Source of the DNA: an uncultured Selenomonadales bacterium
GTDB taxonomy: Bacteria; Bacillota; Negativicutes; Acidaminococcales; Acidaminococcaceae
DNA length: 64,000 nt
Direction of reading: 5' to 3'
NCBI GenBank assembly: GCA_900315805.1
Contig: ONAN01000003.1
Span: 62,001-126,000, forward strand
Below the pieces are notes generated by a model. It did no database searches. It was not told where the DNA came from and was given only the letters and a program-made list of their open reading frames with translations. Below, piece by piece: positions 35,981 through 44,723 of this stretch. The stretch's first letter is position 1; every line of letters starts with the position of its first letter. The translations under genes were made by a program, and so were the position numbers.

Positions 35981-36943
35981 ATGAAAAGGGAACTTTCCAT
36001 GGAATTTGTCCGTGTAACGGAAGAAGCAGCCATCGCCGCGGCCCGCAGCGTCGGCCGCGGTGACAAGAACGGTACGGACGCGCTGGCCGTCGACGCTATG
36101 CGCGGCATGTTCGACACGGTGCACATTTCCGGTACGGTCGTCATCGGTGAGGGCGAACTGGACGAAGCACCCATGCTGTATATCGGTGAAAAAGTCGGTG
36201 CCGGCGGGGACGAAGTGGATATCGCCGTCGACCCCGTGGAAGGCACGAACCTGGTGGCCAAAGGCCAGAACGGCGCCATCGCCGTCATCGCCATTGCCCC
36301 GAAGGGCTGCCTGCTCCACGCGCCGGACATGTATATGGAAAAGATCGCCGTCGGGCCCCGTGCCAAGGGATGCATCGACATCAACGCCCCGGTGGAGGAA
36401 AACCTGGACCGCGTTGCCAAAGCGCTGAAACGGAACATCAGCGATGTCACGGTCGTCGTGTTGGACCGGCCGCGCCATGCCGAACTGATTGAACGCATCC
36501 GCAAGGCCGGCGCGCGCATCCAGCTCATTACGGACGGCGATGTGAGCCCCATCGTCAATGCCGCGATCGAAGGCACGGGCGTGCATATGTACATCGGCAA
36601 GGGCGGCGCCCCCGAAGGCGTCCTGGGCGCGGCAGCCCTGAAATGCCTGGGTGGCGACATGCAGGCCCGGCTGTGCCCTGAAAGCGAAGACCAGCTGGCC
36701 CGCTGCTATAAGATGGGCATCAAGGACGTGCACCAGGTCCTGACCATTGCCGACATGGTCAAGGGCGACGACTGCATGTTCACGGCCACGGCCATCACGG
36801 ACAGCCAGCTGCTGCAGGGCGTGCGCTTCTTCGGCGGCGGCGTGCGCACCCATACGGTGTCCATGCGCTACAAGACCGGCACGGTCCGGTTCATCGACGC
36901 CGTGCACCGTCTCGATGTGGACAACTTCTCCGTCAAACTGTAA
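35981..36943 (+). CDS. glpX: Class II fructose-1,6-bisphosphatase
   Basis: A 320-residue GlpX-type phosphatase for gluconeogenesis, the typical length. Start ATG 35981 follows AAAGGTGGT; an ATG at 35948 would add eleven residues not found in the family. Metal and substrate motifs are present: the ARSVGRGDKNGTD loop near 22, GEGELDEAP near 57 and AVDPVEGTNL near 84. It removes the 1-phosphate of fructose 1,6-bisphosphate. It stands alone between pyrG and the mfd block. Confidence 0.93.
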   Translation: MKRELSMEFVRVTEEAAIAAARSVGRGDKNGTDALAVDAMRGMFDTVHISGTVVIGEGELDEAPMLYIGEKVGAGGDEVDIAVDPVEGTNLVAKGQNGAIAVIAIAPKGCLLHAPDMYMEKIAVGPRAKGCIDINAPVEENLDRVAKALKRNISDVTVVVLDRPRHAELIERIRKAGARIQLITDGDVSPIVNAAIEGTGVHMYIGKGGAPEGVLGAAALKCLGGDMQARLCPESEDQLARCYKMGIKDVHQVLTIADMVKGDDCMFTATAITDSQLLQGVRFFGGGVRTHTVSMRYKTGTVRFIDAVHRLDVDNFSVKL

Positions 36944-37024
36944 TGACAGGAACGTTTTAAAGGAAATAGCGTAAACCTTCCGTAAAACTTTTGGGGAACG
37001 CTATGCTGCAACAGAAATTTTTGT

Positions 37025-37080
37025 TATAATGTAATATGCCGCAACCAGAAGAGGTCATGGACTATCCCTGACCTCTTTTT
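37025..37080 (+). promoter_or_regulatory. TATAAT followed at once by a terminator-like hairpin, upstream of mfd
   Basis: TATAAT at 37025-37030, then AGAGGTCA / TGACCTCT with TTTTTG at 37050-37080. A transcript started here would end after about 45 bases unless it read through into mfd. The hairpin may simply end the glpX transcript, with the -10 a chance match or an mfd promoter subject to attenuation. No good -35 was found. Confidence 0.45.
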
Positions 37081-37112
37081 GTGGTTTACATTTGACTGAT
37101 TTGAGGAATTTC

Positions 37113-40100
37113 ATGAGAGACCGTATCCTTGCTCTGGTGGCCGCCGTCCGGGAAGCCCGGGAGGCTGCCGCCTTATGCCGCAATCACAAAGGGGTGGCGC
37201 TGTCCGGCCTGGACGGCACCGCGAAACCCGTTTTCCTGGCGGCCCTCCGTTCCCTGGTGGAGACGGCGGGCACGCTGGTTTTCGTCGTCCCCGGACGGGA
37301 TGCCGTGCGCGAATACCGGCAGGCCTTGTCCTGGCTCTATCCCGACCTGCCCATGCAGGAACTGTATCCCGTGAACCTGCCGCGCGTGCAGGCGGAGACG
37401 CGGAACCTCGAAGTACAGGCCGGCCGGGCCGCGGCCCTGCGCCTCGTCCACAACGAGGAGACAGGCATCGTCTTCGTGACGGCCGAAGCCTGGATGCAGC
37501 GCCTGCCCAAGCCGGAAGGGTTCGTCAAAGGGACCCTGGAGATCATAAAAGGCAAGGACCTGGACCAGAGCGGATTGATTGAAAAACTGACGGAGATAGG
37601 CTACGAACGGACCGATGAAGTGGACACCATCGGTCAATTTTGCGTGCGTGGCGAAATCATGGACATCTTTCCCCTGAACAGCGACCGTCCGGTGCGCCTC
37701 GAATGGTTCGACGAAACCGTGGACGACGTGCGTCCCTATGACCTGGACACGAAACGCTCCGTCGGGTCCGTCGAGTCCGTGCGCGTGCTTCCGCTGCGCA
37801 AAGTGGGGGACGACGGCGTGTACGATTCCAACCTGTTCGAATACGGCACGAAGGACACGTTCTTCGTCCTCGACGAACCAGGCCTTTTGCTGGAGGCGGC
37901 GGACCACCTGTACAAGGAGGCCGACGATTTCCGGGACGATGTATGGAAGCCGGAGGAGCTGGAAAAGCAGGCGGAAGCGGCGCAGATCGTTGCTGTTTCG
38001 GCCCTGGAGGGGAACAAGTTCCCGTCCTACAGCCATCTCCAGGTGCCCGTGCGCCGGGCGTCCTCGTACAACCGCAGCATCAACCTGCTCGTCGAGGACC
38101 TGGGCAGCCTGACGGCGGACGGCGTGACGCCCTACATCATGATGACGACGGTCCTGAAGGCGCGCAGCGTCGCGGAAAACCTGCGGGAAAACGGCGTGCC
38201 GGCCGTGTGTCTTAACGACGCACCGGAAGAGCCGGGCAGCGTGAACTGCGGTGCCGGCGAACTCTTCAACGGGTTCCGCTTCTGGAACGAGAACTGGGTC
38301 CTGCTCACGGAAAACGACATTTACGGACTGCAGCGGCGCCACCGCTTCAAATCGAAGCACAAAGGGGCGCAGCTCCAGTATTTTACGGATATCAAGGGCG
38401 GCGACTATGTGGTGCACGACGTGCACGGCATCGGGCGCTATATCGGCGTGGAGAACGTGGAGGTCGACGGACTGCACCGCGACTACCTGCTCATTCAGTA
38501 CGCCGGGACGGACCGCCTCTATGTGCCGGTGGACCAGGTCGGCCTGCTGCACAAGTACGTGGGCGCCGAAGGCGTGACGCCGAAGCTGTCCAAGATGGGC
38601 GGCGCCGATTGGCGGCGCATGAAGAGCCGGGCCTCCACGGCGATTACGGCCCTGGCGGAAGAATTGCTGCGCCTGTACGCCCAGCGCAAGATCACGAAAG
38701 GCCATGCCTTTTCGCCCGATACGGAATTCCAGAAGGAATTCGAAGAAAAGTTCCCCTATGAGGAAACGCCGGACCAGCTGAAGGCCATTGCGGAAATCAA
38801 GGCCGACATGGAAAAACCGGTCCCCATGGACCGCCTGCTGTGCGGCGACGTGGGGTACGGCAAGACCGAAGTGGCGCTGCGGGCGGCTTTCAAGGCCGTC
38901 ATGGACGGCAAACAGGTCGCCGTGCTGGTGCCGACGACCGTCCTGGCCCAGCAGCACCTGCTCACCTTCCACGAACGCCTCGACCCCTTCGGCCTGCGCG
39001 TGGCTATGATCAGCCGCTTCGTGGCGGGCAAGGACACGGACGATGTCCTGCACCGGCTCGCCGAAGGGAAGGTGGACATCATCATCGGCACGCACCGCCT
39101 GCTCCAGTCCGACGTGGTGTTCCACGACCTGGGACTGCTCATTATCGACGAGGAGCAGCGCTTCGGCGTGGCCCAGAAGGAAAAGATAAAACAGTGGAAA
39201 CAGGGCATCGATGTACTGGCCCTTTCGGCTACGCCGATTCCGCGGACGCTGCACATGGCCCTCGTGAACACGCGGGACATGAGCGTCATCGAATCGCCGC
39301 CGGAGGACCGCCTGCCCGTGGAAACCTACGTGGCCGAATACAGCGACGGCATGATCAAGGAAGCCCTGGAACGCGAACTGCGCCGGGGCGGCCGCATCTA
39401 CTACGTGCACAACCGCATTTCGGGCCTGGCTTCCATCGCGGCGCGCCTGCGCAAGCTGGTGCCGGGCATCAAGATCCGCGTCGGCCACGGCCGCATGAGC
39501 GAAGATGCCCTGGAAGACGCCATGATGGACTTTTACGAGGGCCGCTGCGATGTGCTCCTGAGCACGACCATCATTGAAAACGGCCTCGACGTGCCCATGG
39601 CGAACACGATCATCGTCGAAGGGGCGGAAAACTTCGGCCTGTCGCAGCTGTATCAGATGCGCGGCCGCGTGGGGCGCTCGTCCCGCCTGGCCTACGCCTA
39701 TTTCACCTATAAAAAGAACAAGGTCCTGAGCGAAGTGGCGACCAAACGGCTTCAGGCCATCCGCGACTTTACGGAACTGGGCGCGGGCTTCAAGATCGCC
39801 ATGCGCGACCTGGAAATCCGCGGCGCCGGCAACCTGCTGGGACCGCAGCAGCACGGCTACATCGCCGGTATCGGCTTCGCGGCCTACTGTGATATGCTGG
39901 AACAGACCATCCACCGCCTGCGCAACCATGGCGCGCTGGAAGCCGCGGAGCCCGATCCGATTCTGGAAATCCCGCTCAACGCCTATATTCCCGACGCCTA
40001 TATCAGCAATCCCCGGTACAAGCTGGAACTGTACCGCCGTTTCGTGGAACTGCGCTGGGGCGACGCGGACAACCTCATGGACGAAATCATCGACCGCTTC

Positions 40101-40391
40101 GGCACGCCGCCGGAAGAGGTCGAGGAACTGTGGCACCTGGCCCAGGTCCGCGCCCTGTGCCGCCGCATCGGGATCCTCCGCATCAGCGTGCGCAGCGGCA
40201 TGATCCGCATCATCTTCCTGCCCAAGGCGCGGGCGAACGGCGCCTATCTCATGAAGCTGGTGCAGCTTCACTCCGGGCGCATGCAGCTGCATCCCGACCC
40301 GAAGGGGAACTGGCTGACCTACCGGACGGCGGGCCTGGAACTGGAACCGCTGTCGTGGCTGGAAAAGGAGCTGCCGAAGTGGATCCTGTGA
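37113..40391 (+). CDS. mfd: Transcription-repair coupling factor
   Basis: A 1092-residue DNA translocase that removes stalled RNA polymerase and recruits UvrA. ATG 37113 with TGAGGA upstream is preferred over a TTG at 37092. Layout: UvrB-like domains (about 1-330), CarD/RNA-polymerase-interacting domain (GGDYVVHDVHGIGRY, about 430), helicase with Walker A GDVGYGKTE at 578-586 and DEEQRFG near 680, and the TRCF C-terminal domain. It opens the conserved mfd-to-lysS block. In Bacillus spoVT follows it; here the flippase gene follows directly. Confidence 0.96.
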   Translation: MRDRILALVAAVREAREAAALCRNHKGVALSGLDGTAKPVFLAALRSLVETAGTLVFVVPGRDAVREYRQALSWLYPDLPMQELYPVNLPRVQAETRNLEVQAGRAAALRLVHNEETGIVFVTAEAWMQRLPKPEGFVKGTLEIIKGKDLDQSGLIEKLTEIGYERTDEVDTIGQFCVRGEIMDIFPLNSDRPVRLEWFDETVDDVRPYDLDTKRSVGSVESVRVLPLRKVGDDGVYDSNLFEYGTKDTFFVLDEPGLLLEAADHLYKEADDFRDDVWKPEELEKQAEAAQIVAVSALEGNKFPSYSHLQVPVRRASSYNRSINLLVEDLGSLTADGVTPYIMMTTVLKARSVAENLRENGVPAVCLNDAPEEPGSVNCGAGELFNGFRFWNENWVLLTENDIYGLQRRHRFKSKHKGAQLQYFTDIKGGDYVVHDVHGIGRYIGVENVEVDGLHRDYLLIQYAGTDRLYVPVDQVGLLHKYVGAEGVTPKLSKMGGADWRRMKSRASTAITALAEELLRLYAQRKITKGHAFSPDTEFQKEFEEKFPYEETPDQLKAIAEIKADMEKPVPMDRLLCGDVGYGKTEVALRAAFKAVMDGKQVAVLVPTTVLAQQHLLTFHERLDPFGLRVAMISRFVAGKDTDDVLHRLAEGKVDIIIGTHRLLQSDVVFHDLGLLIIDEEQRFGVAQKEKIKQWKQGIDVLALSATPIPRTLHMALVNTRDMSVIESPPEDRLPVETYVAEYSDGMIKEALERELRRGGRIYYVHNRISGLASIAARLRKLVPGIKIRVGHGRMSEDALEDAMMDFYEGRCDVLLSTTIIENGLDVPMANTIIVEGAENFGLSQLYQMRGRVGRSSRLAYAYFTYKKNKVLSEVATKRLQAIRDFTELGAGFKIAMRDLEIRGAGNLLGPQQHGYIAGIGFAAYCDMLEQTIHRLRNHGALEAAEPDPILEIPLNAYIPDAYISNPRYKLELYRRFVELRWGDADNLMDEIIDRFGTPPEEVEELWHLAQVRALCRRIGILRISVRSGMIRIIFLPKARANGAYLMKLVQLHSGRMQLHPDPKGNWLTYRTAGLELEPLSWLEKELPKWIL

Positions 40392-40454
40392 CGTGAGACT
40401 CCGCATCGGGGTACCGTATGTATTTTTCATTTCTGTTTTTAAGGAGAGATTCCG

Positions 40455-42017
40455 TTGGGTAAAGACAAGTTTCTGAAAGGGGCCCTGGTCCTGACCATCG
40501 CCGGACTGCTGGTCAAGGTCCTGGGTTCCGTCAACCGGATCCTTCTTTCGCGCATGCTGGGCGGCGAGGGCATCGGCCTCTACCAGATGGCCTATCCCGT
40601 CTACCTGCTCATGCTGTCCATCTGTTCCGCCGGCGTACCGGTGGCCGTGTCCATCATCGTGGCGGAAAAGGTGGCGAAAGAGGACTATGCCGGGGCGCAC
40701 CGCATTTTCAAAGTGACCATGCGGCTCATGTGCGCCTTCGGGCTGCTCTTTGCCCTGACGCTGTACGGCCTGGCGGGCGTCCTCGTCCAGTCGGGCATCA
40801 TCCGCGACCCGCGCGCCTATCCGGCCCTGCTGGTGCTGACGCCGGCCGTGTTCTTCTCGAGCATCCTGGCCAGCTTCCGCGGGTATTTCCAGGGTTACCA
40901 GATGATGGTACCCCCGGCGGTTTCGCAGATTCTGGAGCAGTTCGTCCGGGTCATGACCATGATCCTCCTGGCCTGGTGGCTGCTGCCGTACGGCCTGACC
41001 TGGGCGGCGGCCGGTGCCGCCTTCGGCGCCGTGCCTGGCGGGTTGACGGGCCTGATCGTCCTGACCTTCTTCTACCGGAAGGCGGCCCGCCAATGGCAGG
41101 AAAAAATCAAAACGCAGGTGCGGCAGACGGCGGAAAGCACGCGGCAGATCGCCAAGCGGCTGATTCTGCTGGCCATTCCTTCGTCCTGCGCGAACCTGCT
41201 CATTCCCGTGACGAGCGCCATCGACATGGTCCTCGTGCCGAACGCCCTGGGTGCGGCGGGCTTCGCCGTGGCAGCGGCGACGACCCTTTTCGGCTACCTG
41301 TCCGGCATGGCCCAGCCCCTCATGATGCTGGCGTCCATTCCGACGACATCCCTCACGCTGAGCCTGGTGCCGGCGGTTTCGGAAGCCTTTACGCTGAACC
41401 GCCCCGACGAGGTGCGGCGGCAGATCGCCTTCGCCCTCAAGATCTGCCTTCTGATTGTCCTGCCGGCGGCCGTCGGCATGGCGGTGCTGGCGGAACCTAT
41501 TTCGGGCAGCCTCTACGGAACGCTGAAGGCGGCTCCCGTCATTGCCCACCTGGCGCCGTCCATCATCTTCCTGGGCATTTACCAGGTGACGACGGGCGCC
41601 CTGCAGGGCATCGGCAAAACAGCCGTGCCCATGTGGAACATGTTCGCCGGTTCCATTGTCAAGGCCGTCGCCGTCTGGTATCTGACTTCCCAGGCCTGGC
41701 TGAACATTCTCGGCGCTGCCTGGGCGTCGAACATCAACTTTTTCGTCGTGGCCTGCCTCAACCTGTTCTTTTTGCGGAAGAGCCGGATCGACTTCCCGTG
41801 GAAGGAAGGCGTCCGCATCCTGGCGGCGTCGCTCCTCATGGGCGCCGGCGCCGTGGGCGTCCTGCATCTGCTGGCCGGGTCCGGTCTTGTCCTGCGCCTT
41901 TGCGCAGGCATGGTGGTTTCGATTATAATATATGTAGCGGCTGTGGCCCTCATGGGAATTGTGACGAAGGAAGAATGCCGTCGCATTCCCTTTATCGGCC
42001 GGCTGCTGCGTAAGTGA
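40455..42017 (+). CDS. Polysaccharide/lipid flippase of the SpoVB-MurJ (MATE-like) superfamily
   Basis: A 520-residue protein with about 14 membrane helices. LKGALVLTIAGLLVKVLGSV at the N-terminus, then MLGGEGIGLYQMAYPVY and the FRGYFQGYQ segment, are typical of SpoVB/YabM relatives. TTG is the start, six bases after AAGGAGAGA. In Bacillus the same slot between mfd and yabN holds yabM. It may flip lipid-linked wall or surface-polymer precursors across the membrane; whether it is a lipid II flippase cannot be decided here. Confidence 0.87.
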   Translation: MGKDKFLKGALVLTIAGLLVKVLGSVNRILLSRMLGGEGIGLYQMAYPVYLLMLSICSAGVPVAVSIIVAEKVAKEDYAGAHRIFKVTMRLMCAFGLLFALTLYGLAGVLVQSGIIRDPRAYPALLVLTPAVFFSSILASFRGYFQGYQMMVPPAVSQILEQFVRVMTMILLAWWLLPYGLTWAAAGAAFGAVPGGLTGLIVLTFFYRKAARQWQEKIKTQVRQTAESTRQIAKRLILLAIPSSCANLLIPVTSAIDMVLVPNALGAAGFAVAAATTLFGYLSGMAQPLMMLASIPTTSLTLSLVPAVSEAFTLNRPDEVRRQIAFALKICLLIVLPAAVGMAVLAEPISGSLYGTLKAAPVIAHLAPSIIFLGIYQVTTGALQGIGKTAVPMWNMFAGSIVKAVAVWYLTSQAWLNILGAAWASNINFFVVACLNLFFLRKSRIDFPWKEGVRILAASLLMGAGAVGVLHLLAGSGLVLRLCAGMVVSIIIYVAAVALMGIVTKEECRRIPFIGRLLRK

Positions 42018-42033
42018 TTTTTCGAGGTGCGAT

Positions 42034-43641
42034 ATGAGTAAAGGTTCCATTACGATCATCGGTCTGGGCCCCGGCCCGGCAGGCCTTCTTTCCCTCGAGG
42101 CGATGAACCTGCTGAAACAGGGCCGCGTCATTTTGCGGACCCGGGTGCATCCCTGCGTTGCCGACCTGGAGCAGGCCGGCGTGCGCTATACATCGTGCGA
42201 CGACCTGTACGAAAAGGGCAGCAGTTTCGAAGAAGTCTACGCGGGCATTACGGAACGCGTGCTGCAGGCCGCGGCCGCGGACGATGTCGTGTACGCCGTG
42301 CCCGGCAGCCCCCTCGTGGCGGAGAAGACGGTGCTGCTCCTGCGCAAAGGCGCGGCGGAGCGGGGCATTCCCCTGACCATCAAGCCGGCCCTGAGTTTCC
42401 TGGACCTGGCCTATGTATCCCTCGGCATCGACCCCATCAACGGCCTGCGCATCATCGACGCCCAGGACTACGAAGCCCTGGCCGACGCGGGACGGTACCC
42501 CCTCATGGTCACCCAGGTCTACAGCACCATGGTGGCTTCAGACATGAAGCTGGCCGTCATGGACGTGCTGCCCGACGACACGGAAGTCTTCTTCCTGCGC
42601 AACCTGGGCCTGCCCGACGAGGAGTGCCGCGCCATGCCGCTGTTCGAAGTGGACCGGCAGCTTCACATCGACCATCTGACGAGCGTCTTCATCCCGGCCT
42701 GCCCGGACCGGCGTCTCGATGACGAAAATCCGGAAGAAGAAGGGCCGCTGCTCACGGACGACGATCCCTATACGGACGAAGAGGCGCGGGAAGACCTGGA
42801 GAACGGCATCGGCGCCGAGTGGGCTTCCTATCCGCGCCTGCGCCGGAAGACGGCGTACGATATCCGGCCCCTGGCCGACATGATGCAGACCCTGCGCGAG
42901 CCGGGCGGCTGCCCCTGGGACCGGGAACAGGATTTCAAGTCCATCCGCCAGAACATGATTGAGGAATGCTATGAATTCATCGAGGCCCTCGACCAGGACG
43001 ACCACGACGGCATGCGGGAAGAGCTGGGCGACGTGCTCATGCAGGTCGTGTTCCACGCCCGCATGGCCGAGGAAAAAGGCTGGTTCAACCTGCAGGATGT
43101 CATCCACGAAGTGACGGCAAAGTTACTGGAACGGCATCCGCACGTGTTCGGCACGGTCCATGTGGACGGCAGTTCCGACGTGCTGGTCAACTGGGACAAG
43201 ATCAAGCAGAAGGAGAAACCGGAACGCAAACGCGTCCTGGACGGTATTTACGAAGGCCTGCCCTCGCTGCTGCGGGCGCACAAGATCCAGCGCAAGGTCG
43301 CGAAAGTCGGTTTCGACTGGGATGACCTGGCGCCGGTGGAAGAGAAGGTCCACGAGGAATGGCGCGAATTCACGGAGGCCATGGCTCATAAGGATCCGGC
43401 CGCCATGGAGAGCGAACTGGGCGACCTGTTCTTCGCCCTCGTCAACTACGGCCGCCACGCCGGCATCGAGAGCGAAACGGCCCTGAACGGGACGAACAAC
43501 CGCTTCACGCGGCGCTTCAACTACGTGGAGGACTGTGTGAACCGGAGCGGCAAAGACTGGAAGGACTTCACCCTGGAAGAACTGGATGCCTTCTGGGCCG
43601 AGGCGAAGAAGGCCGAGGCGGAAGGCGGAACGGATCAATGA
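42034..43641 (+). CDS. mazG: MazG nucleotide pyrophosphohydrolase fused to a tetrapyrrole-methylase-like domain (YabN type)
   Basis: A 535-residue two-part protein. Residues 1-230 form an SAM-dependent tetrapyrrole-methylase-like domain (ITIIGLGPGPAGLL at 6-19, AVPGSPLVAEKTV near 88). Residues about 280-530 are two MazG helical repeats with EECYEFIEALD and EELGDVLMQVVFH carrying the acidic metal ligands. It hydrolyses nucleoside triphosphates, cleaning the pool. The fusion is the normal Bacillus YabN arrangement. In Bacillus yabO, yabP and yabQ come next; all are absent here and divIC follows after 31 bases. Confidence 0.94.
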   Translation: MSKGSITIIGLGPGPAGLLSLEAMNLLKQGRVILRTRVHPCVADLEQAGVRYTSCDDLYEKGSSFEEVYAGITERVLQAAAADDVVYAVPGSPLVAEKTVLLLRKGAAERGIPLTIKPALSFLDLAYVSLGIDPINGLRIIDAQDYEALADAGRYPLMVTQVYSTMVASDMKLAVMDVLPDDTEVFFLRNLGLPDEECRAMPLFEVDRQLHIDHLTSVFIPACPDRRLDDENPEEEGPLLTDDDPYTDEEAREDLENGIGAEWASYPRLRRKTAYDIRPLADMMQTLREPGGCPWDREQDFKSIRQNMIEECYEFIEALDQDDHDGMREELGDVLMQVVFHARMAEEKGWFNLQDVIHEVTAKLLERHPHVFGTVHVDGSSDVLVNWDKIKQKEKPERKRVLDGIYEGLPSLLRAHKIQRKVAKVGFDWDDLAPVEEKVHEEWREFTEAMAHKDPAAMESELGDLFFALVNYGRHAGIESETALNGTNNRFTRRFNYVEDCVNRSGKDWKDFTLEELDAFWAEAKKAEAEGGTDQ

Positions 43642-43672
43642 CAGATGCATGAGCGTAAGGAGGGGACCTGCA

Positions 43673-44077
43673 ATGGCTGTGCCGGACAAGAACAAAGACC
43701 GGGGCGGGAAACTTTTCCGCTGGATCCTGATCATCATCATCGCCATTTCGGCTGTCTATATGGGCCGTCTGGAATACAAGATCTACCAGCTGAAGAAGGA
43801 GACCGAAGCCACCCGCGCGCGCGTCGAGGAACTGCAGAAGGTGCAGGCCGACCTGGAAGCCGAGCGGCAGCGTCTCTACGACCCCAAGTACATTGAAAAG
43901 CTGGCTCGCGAAGACCACAACATGGTGGGCAAGAACGAAGTGCCGCTGTTCATCGTGAAGGACAAGAAACAGGCCGGCGGTAAGGAAGATCCGCAGGCGA
44001 AAGGGCAAAAAGCGGCCGGGGAACAGGGTTCTTCCCAGGAGGGAAAGAAAGACGGTTCCGCCGCTTCTAAAAATTGA
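43673..44077 (+). CDS. FtsB/DivIC-like septum protein
   Basis: A 134-residue single-pass membrane protein. A short basic cytoplasmic N-terminus, one helix (about 16-32, LFRWILIIIIAISAVYM) and a coiled coil (about 40-65, YQLKKETEATRARVEELQKV) followed by PKYIEKLAREDHNMVGKNE define the FtsB/DivIC family. The last 40 residues are a Lys/Gln/Gly-rich disordered tail. ATG 43673 is fixed by TAAGGAGGGG. It would help the divisome link FtsL to septal wall synthesis. Its stop codon lies inside the -35 of the next promoter. Confidence 0.88.
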   Translation: MAVPDKNKDRGGKLFRWILIIIIAISAVYMGRLEYKIYQLKKETEATRARVEELQKVQADLEAERQRLYDPKYIEKLAREDHNMVGKNEVPLFIVKDKKQAGGKEDPQAKGQKAAGEQGSSQEGKKDGSAASKN

Positions 44078-44102
44078 CACTTTCCCCTTTTAAGGGTAAA
44101 AT
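44074..44102 (+). promoter_or_regulatory. Consensus promoter of the S1-domain gene
   Basis: TTGACA (44074-44079), 17 bases, TAAAAT (44097-44102). The -35 hexamer contains the TGA stop codon of the divIC-like gene. The roughly 60-base leader has small CCCCTGCAGGGG and CCGGA/TCCGG dyads before TTAAGGAGG. Confidence 0.88.
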
Positions 44103-44170
44103 AAGGGCATGACTTTACCCCTGCAGGGGCCGGAACTTTATCCGGAGTTTTAAGGAGGATTTTTATTTTT

Positions 44171-44656
44171 ATGGCAATCGAAGTTGGATCTATCGTCGAA
44201 GGAGAAGTGACGGGTATCACGAATTTCGGCGCGTTTCTTCAACTTCCCGAAGGGAAGGTCGGACTCGTTCACATTTCTGAAGTGTCCAATGTCTATGTCA
44301 AGGATGTCCACGATTTTCTGAAGGAGCATCAGAAGGTCAAGGTCAAAGTTCTTTCCGTAGATCCGAACGGTAAAATCGGATTATCCATAAAACGCCTGGA
44401 ACCGGCTCCGGCGCAGGCAAGACGTCCGGAACAGGGCGGCTCCTCCAATGAGCGGCGCGGTGCGGGTGACCGTCATTTCGGCGGCGACCGCCGCTTCAAC
44501 AATGAACGCCGTGCTGCCAAACAGCAGCCTGCAGGCCCGCTCTCGTTCGAAGACAAGCTGTCCCGCTTCATGAAGGAAAGCGATGACAGACTGCTGGACC
44601 TCCGCCGCAACACGGAGTCCAAACGCGGCGGCCGCGGCGCCAGTCGTGCAAGATAA
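44171..44656 (+). CDS. S1 RNA-binding domain protein (YabR-like)
   Basis: A 161-residue protein. Residues 1-72 are one S1 OB-fold domain (GSIVEGEVTGITNFGAFL, GLVHISEVSNVYVKD, KVKVLSVDPNGKIGLSIK). The remainder is a flexible Arg/Gly/Gln-rich region ending in RGGRGASRAR, likely to bind RNA as well. In Bacillus the same family (YabR) lies after divIC, as here. It probably acts in translation or RNA metabolism; the precise role is unknown. A strong promoter and SD suggest high expression. A hairpin terminator follows. Confidence 0.87.
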   Translation: MAIEVGSIVEGEVTGITNFGAFLQLPEGKVGLVHISEVSNVYVKDVHDFLKEHQKVKVKVLSVDPNGKIGLSIKRLEPAPAQARRPEQGGSSNERRGAGDRHFGGDRRFNNERRAAKQQPAGPLSFEDKLSRFMKESDDRLLDLRRNTESKRGGRGASRAR

Positions 44657-44664
44657 GGGAACGG

Positions 44665-44697
44665 AAGGCACTTCGGAAGGGGTGCCTTTTTCTTTTT
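44665..44697 (+). terminator. Rho-independent terminator after the S1-domain gene
   Basis: Stem AAGGCAC / GTGCCTT (44665-44671, 44682-44688) with a ten-base loop, followed by TTTCTTTTTT. Reading into tilS must pass it or begin anew. Confidence 0.8.
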
Positions 44698-44723
44698 TGT
44701 GAGGAACGGATGAGGTGGTTGGC

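Noticed and set aside
37025-37080. A defined small RNA gene before mfd
   Set aside because: Only a -10 hexamer and a short hairpin are visible. Without a -35 or a conserved body this is not enough to call an RNA gene.
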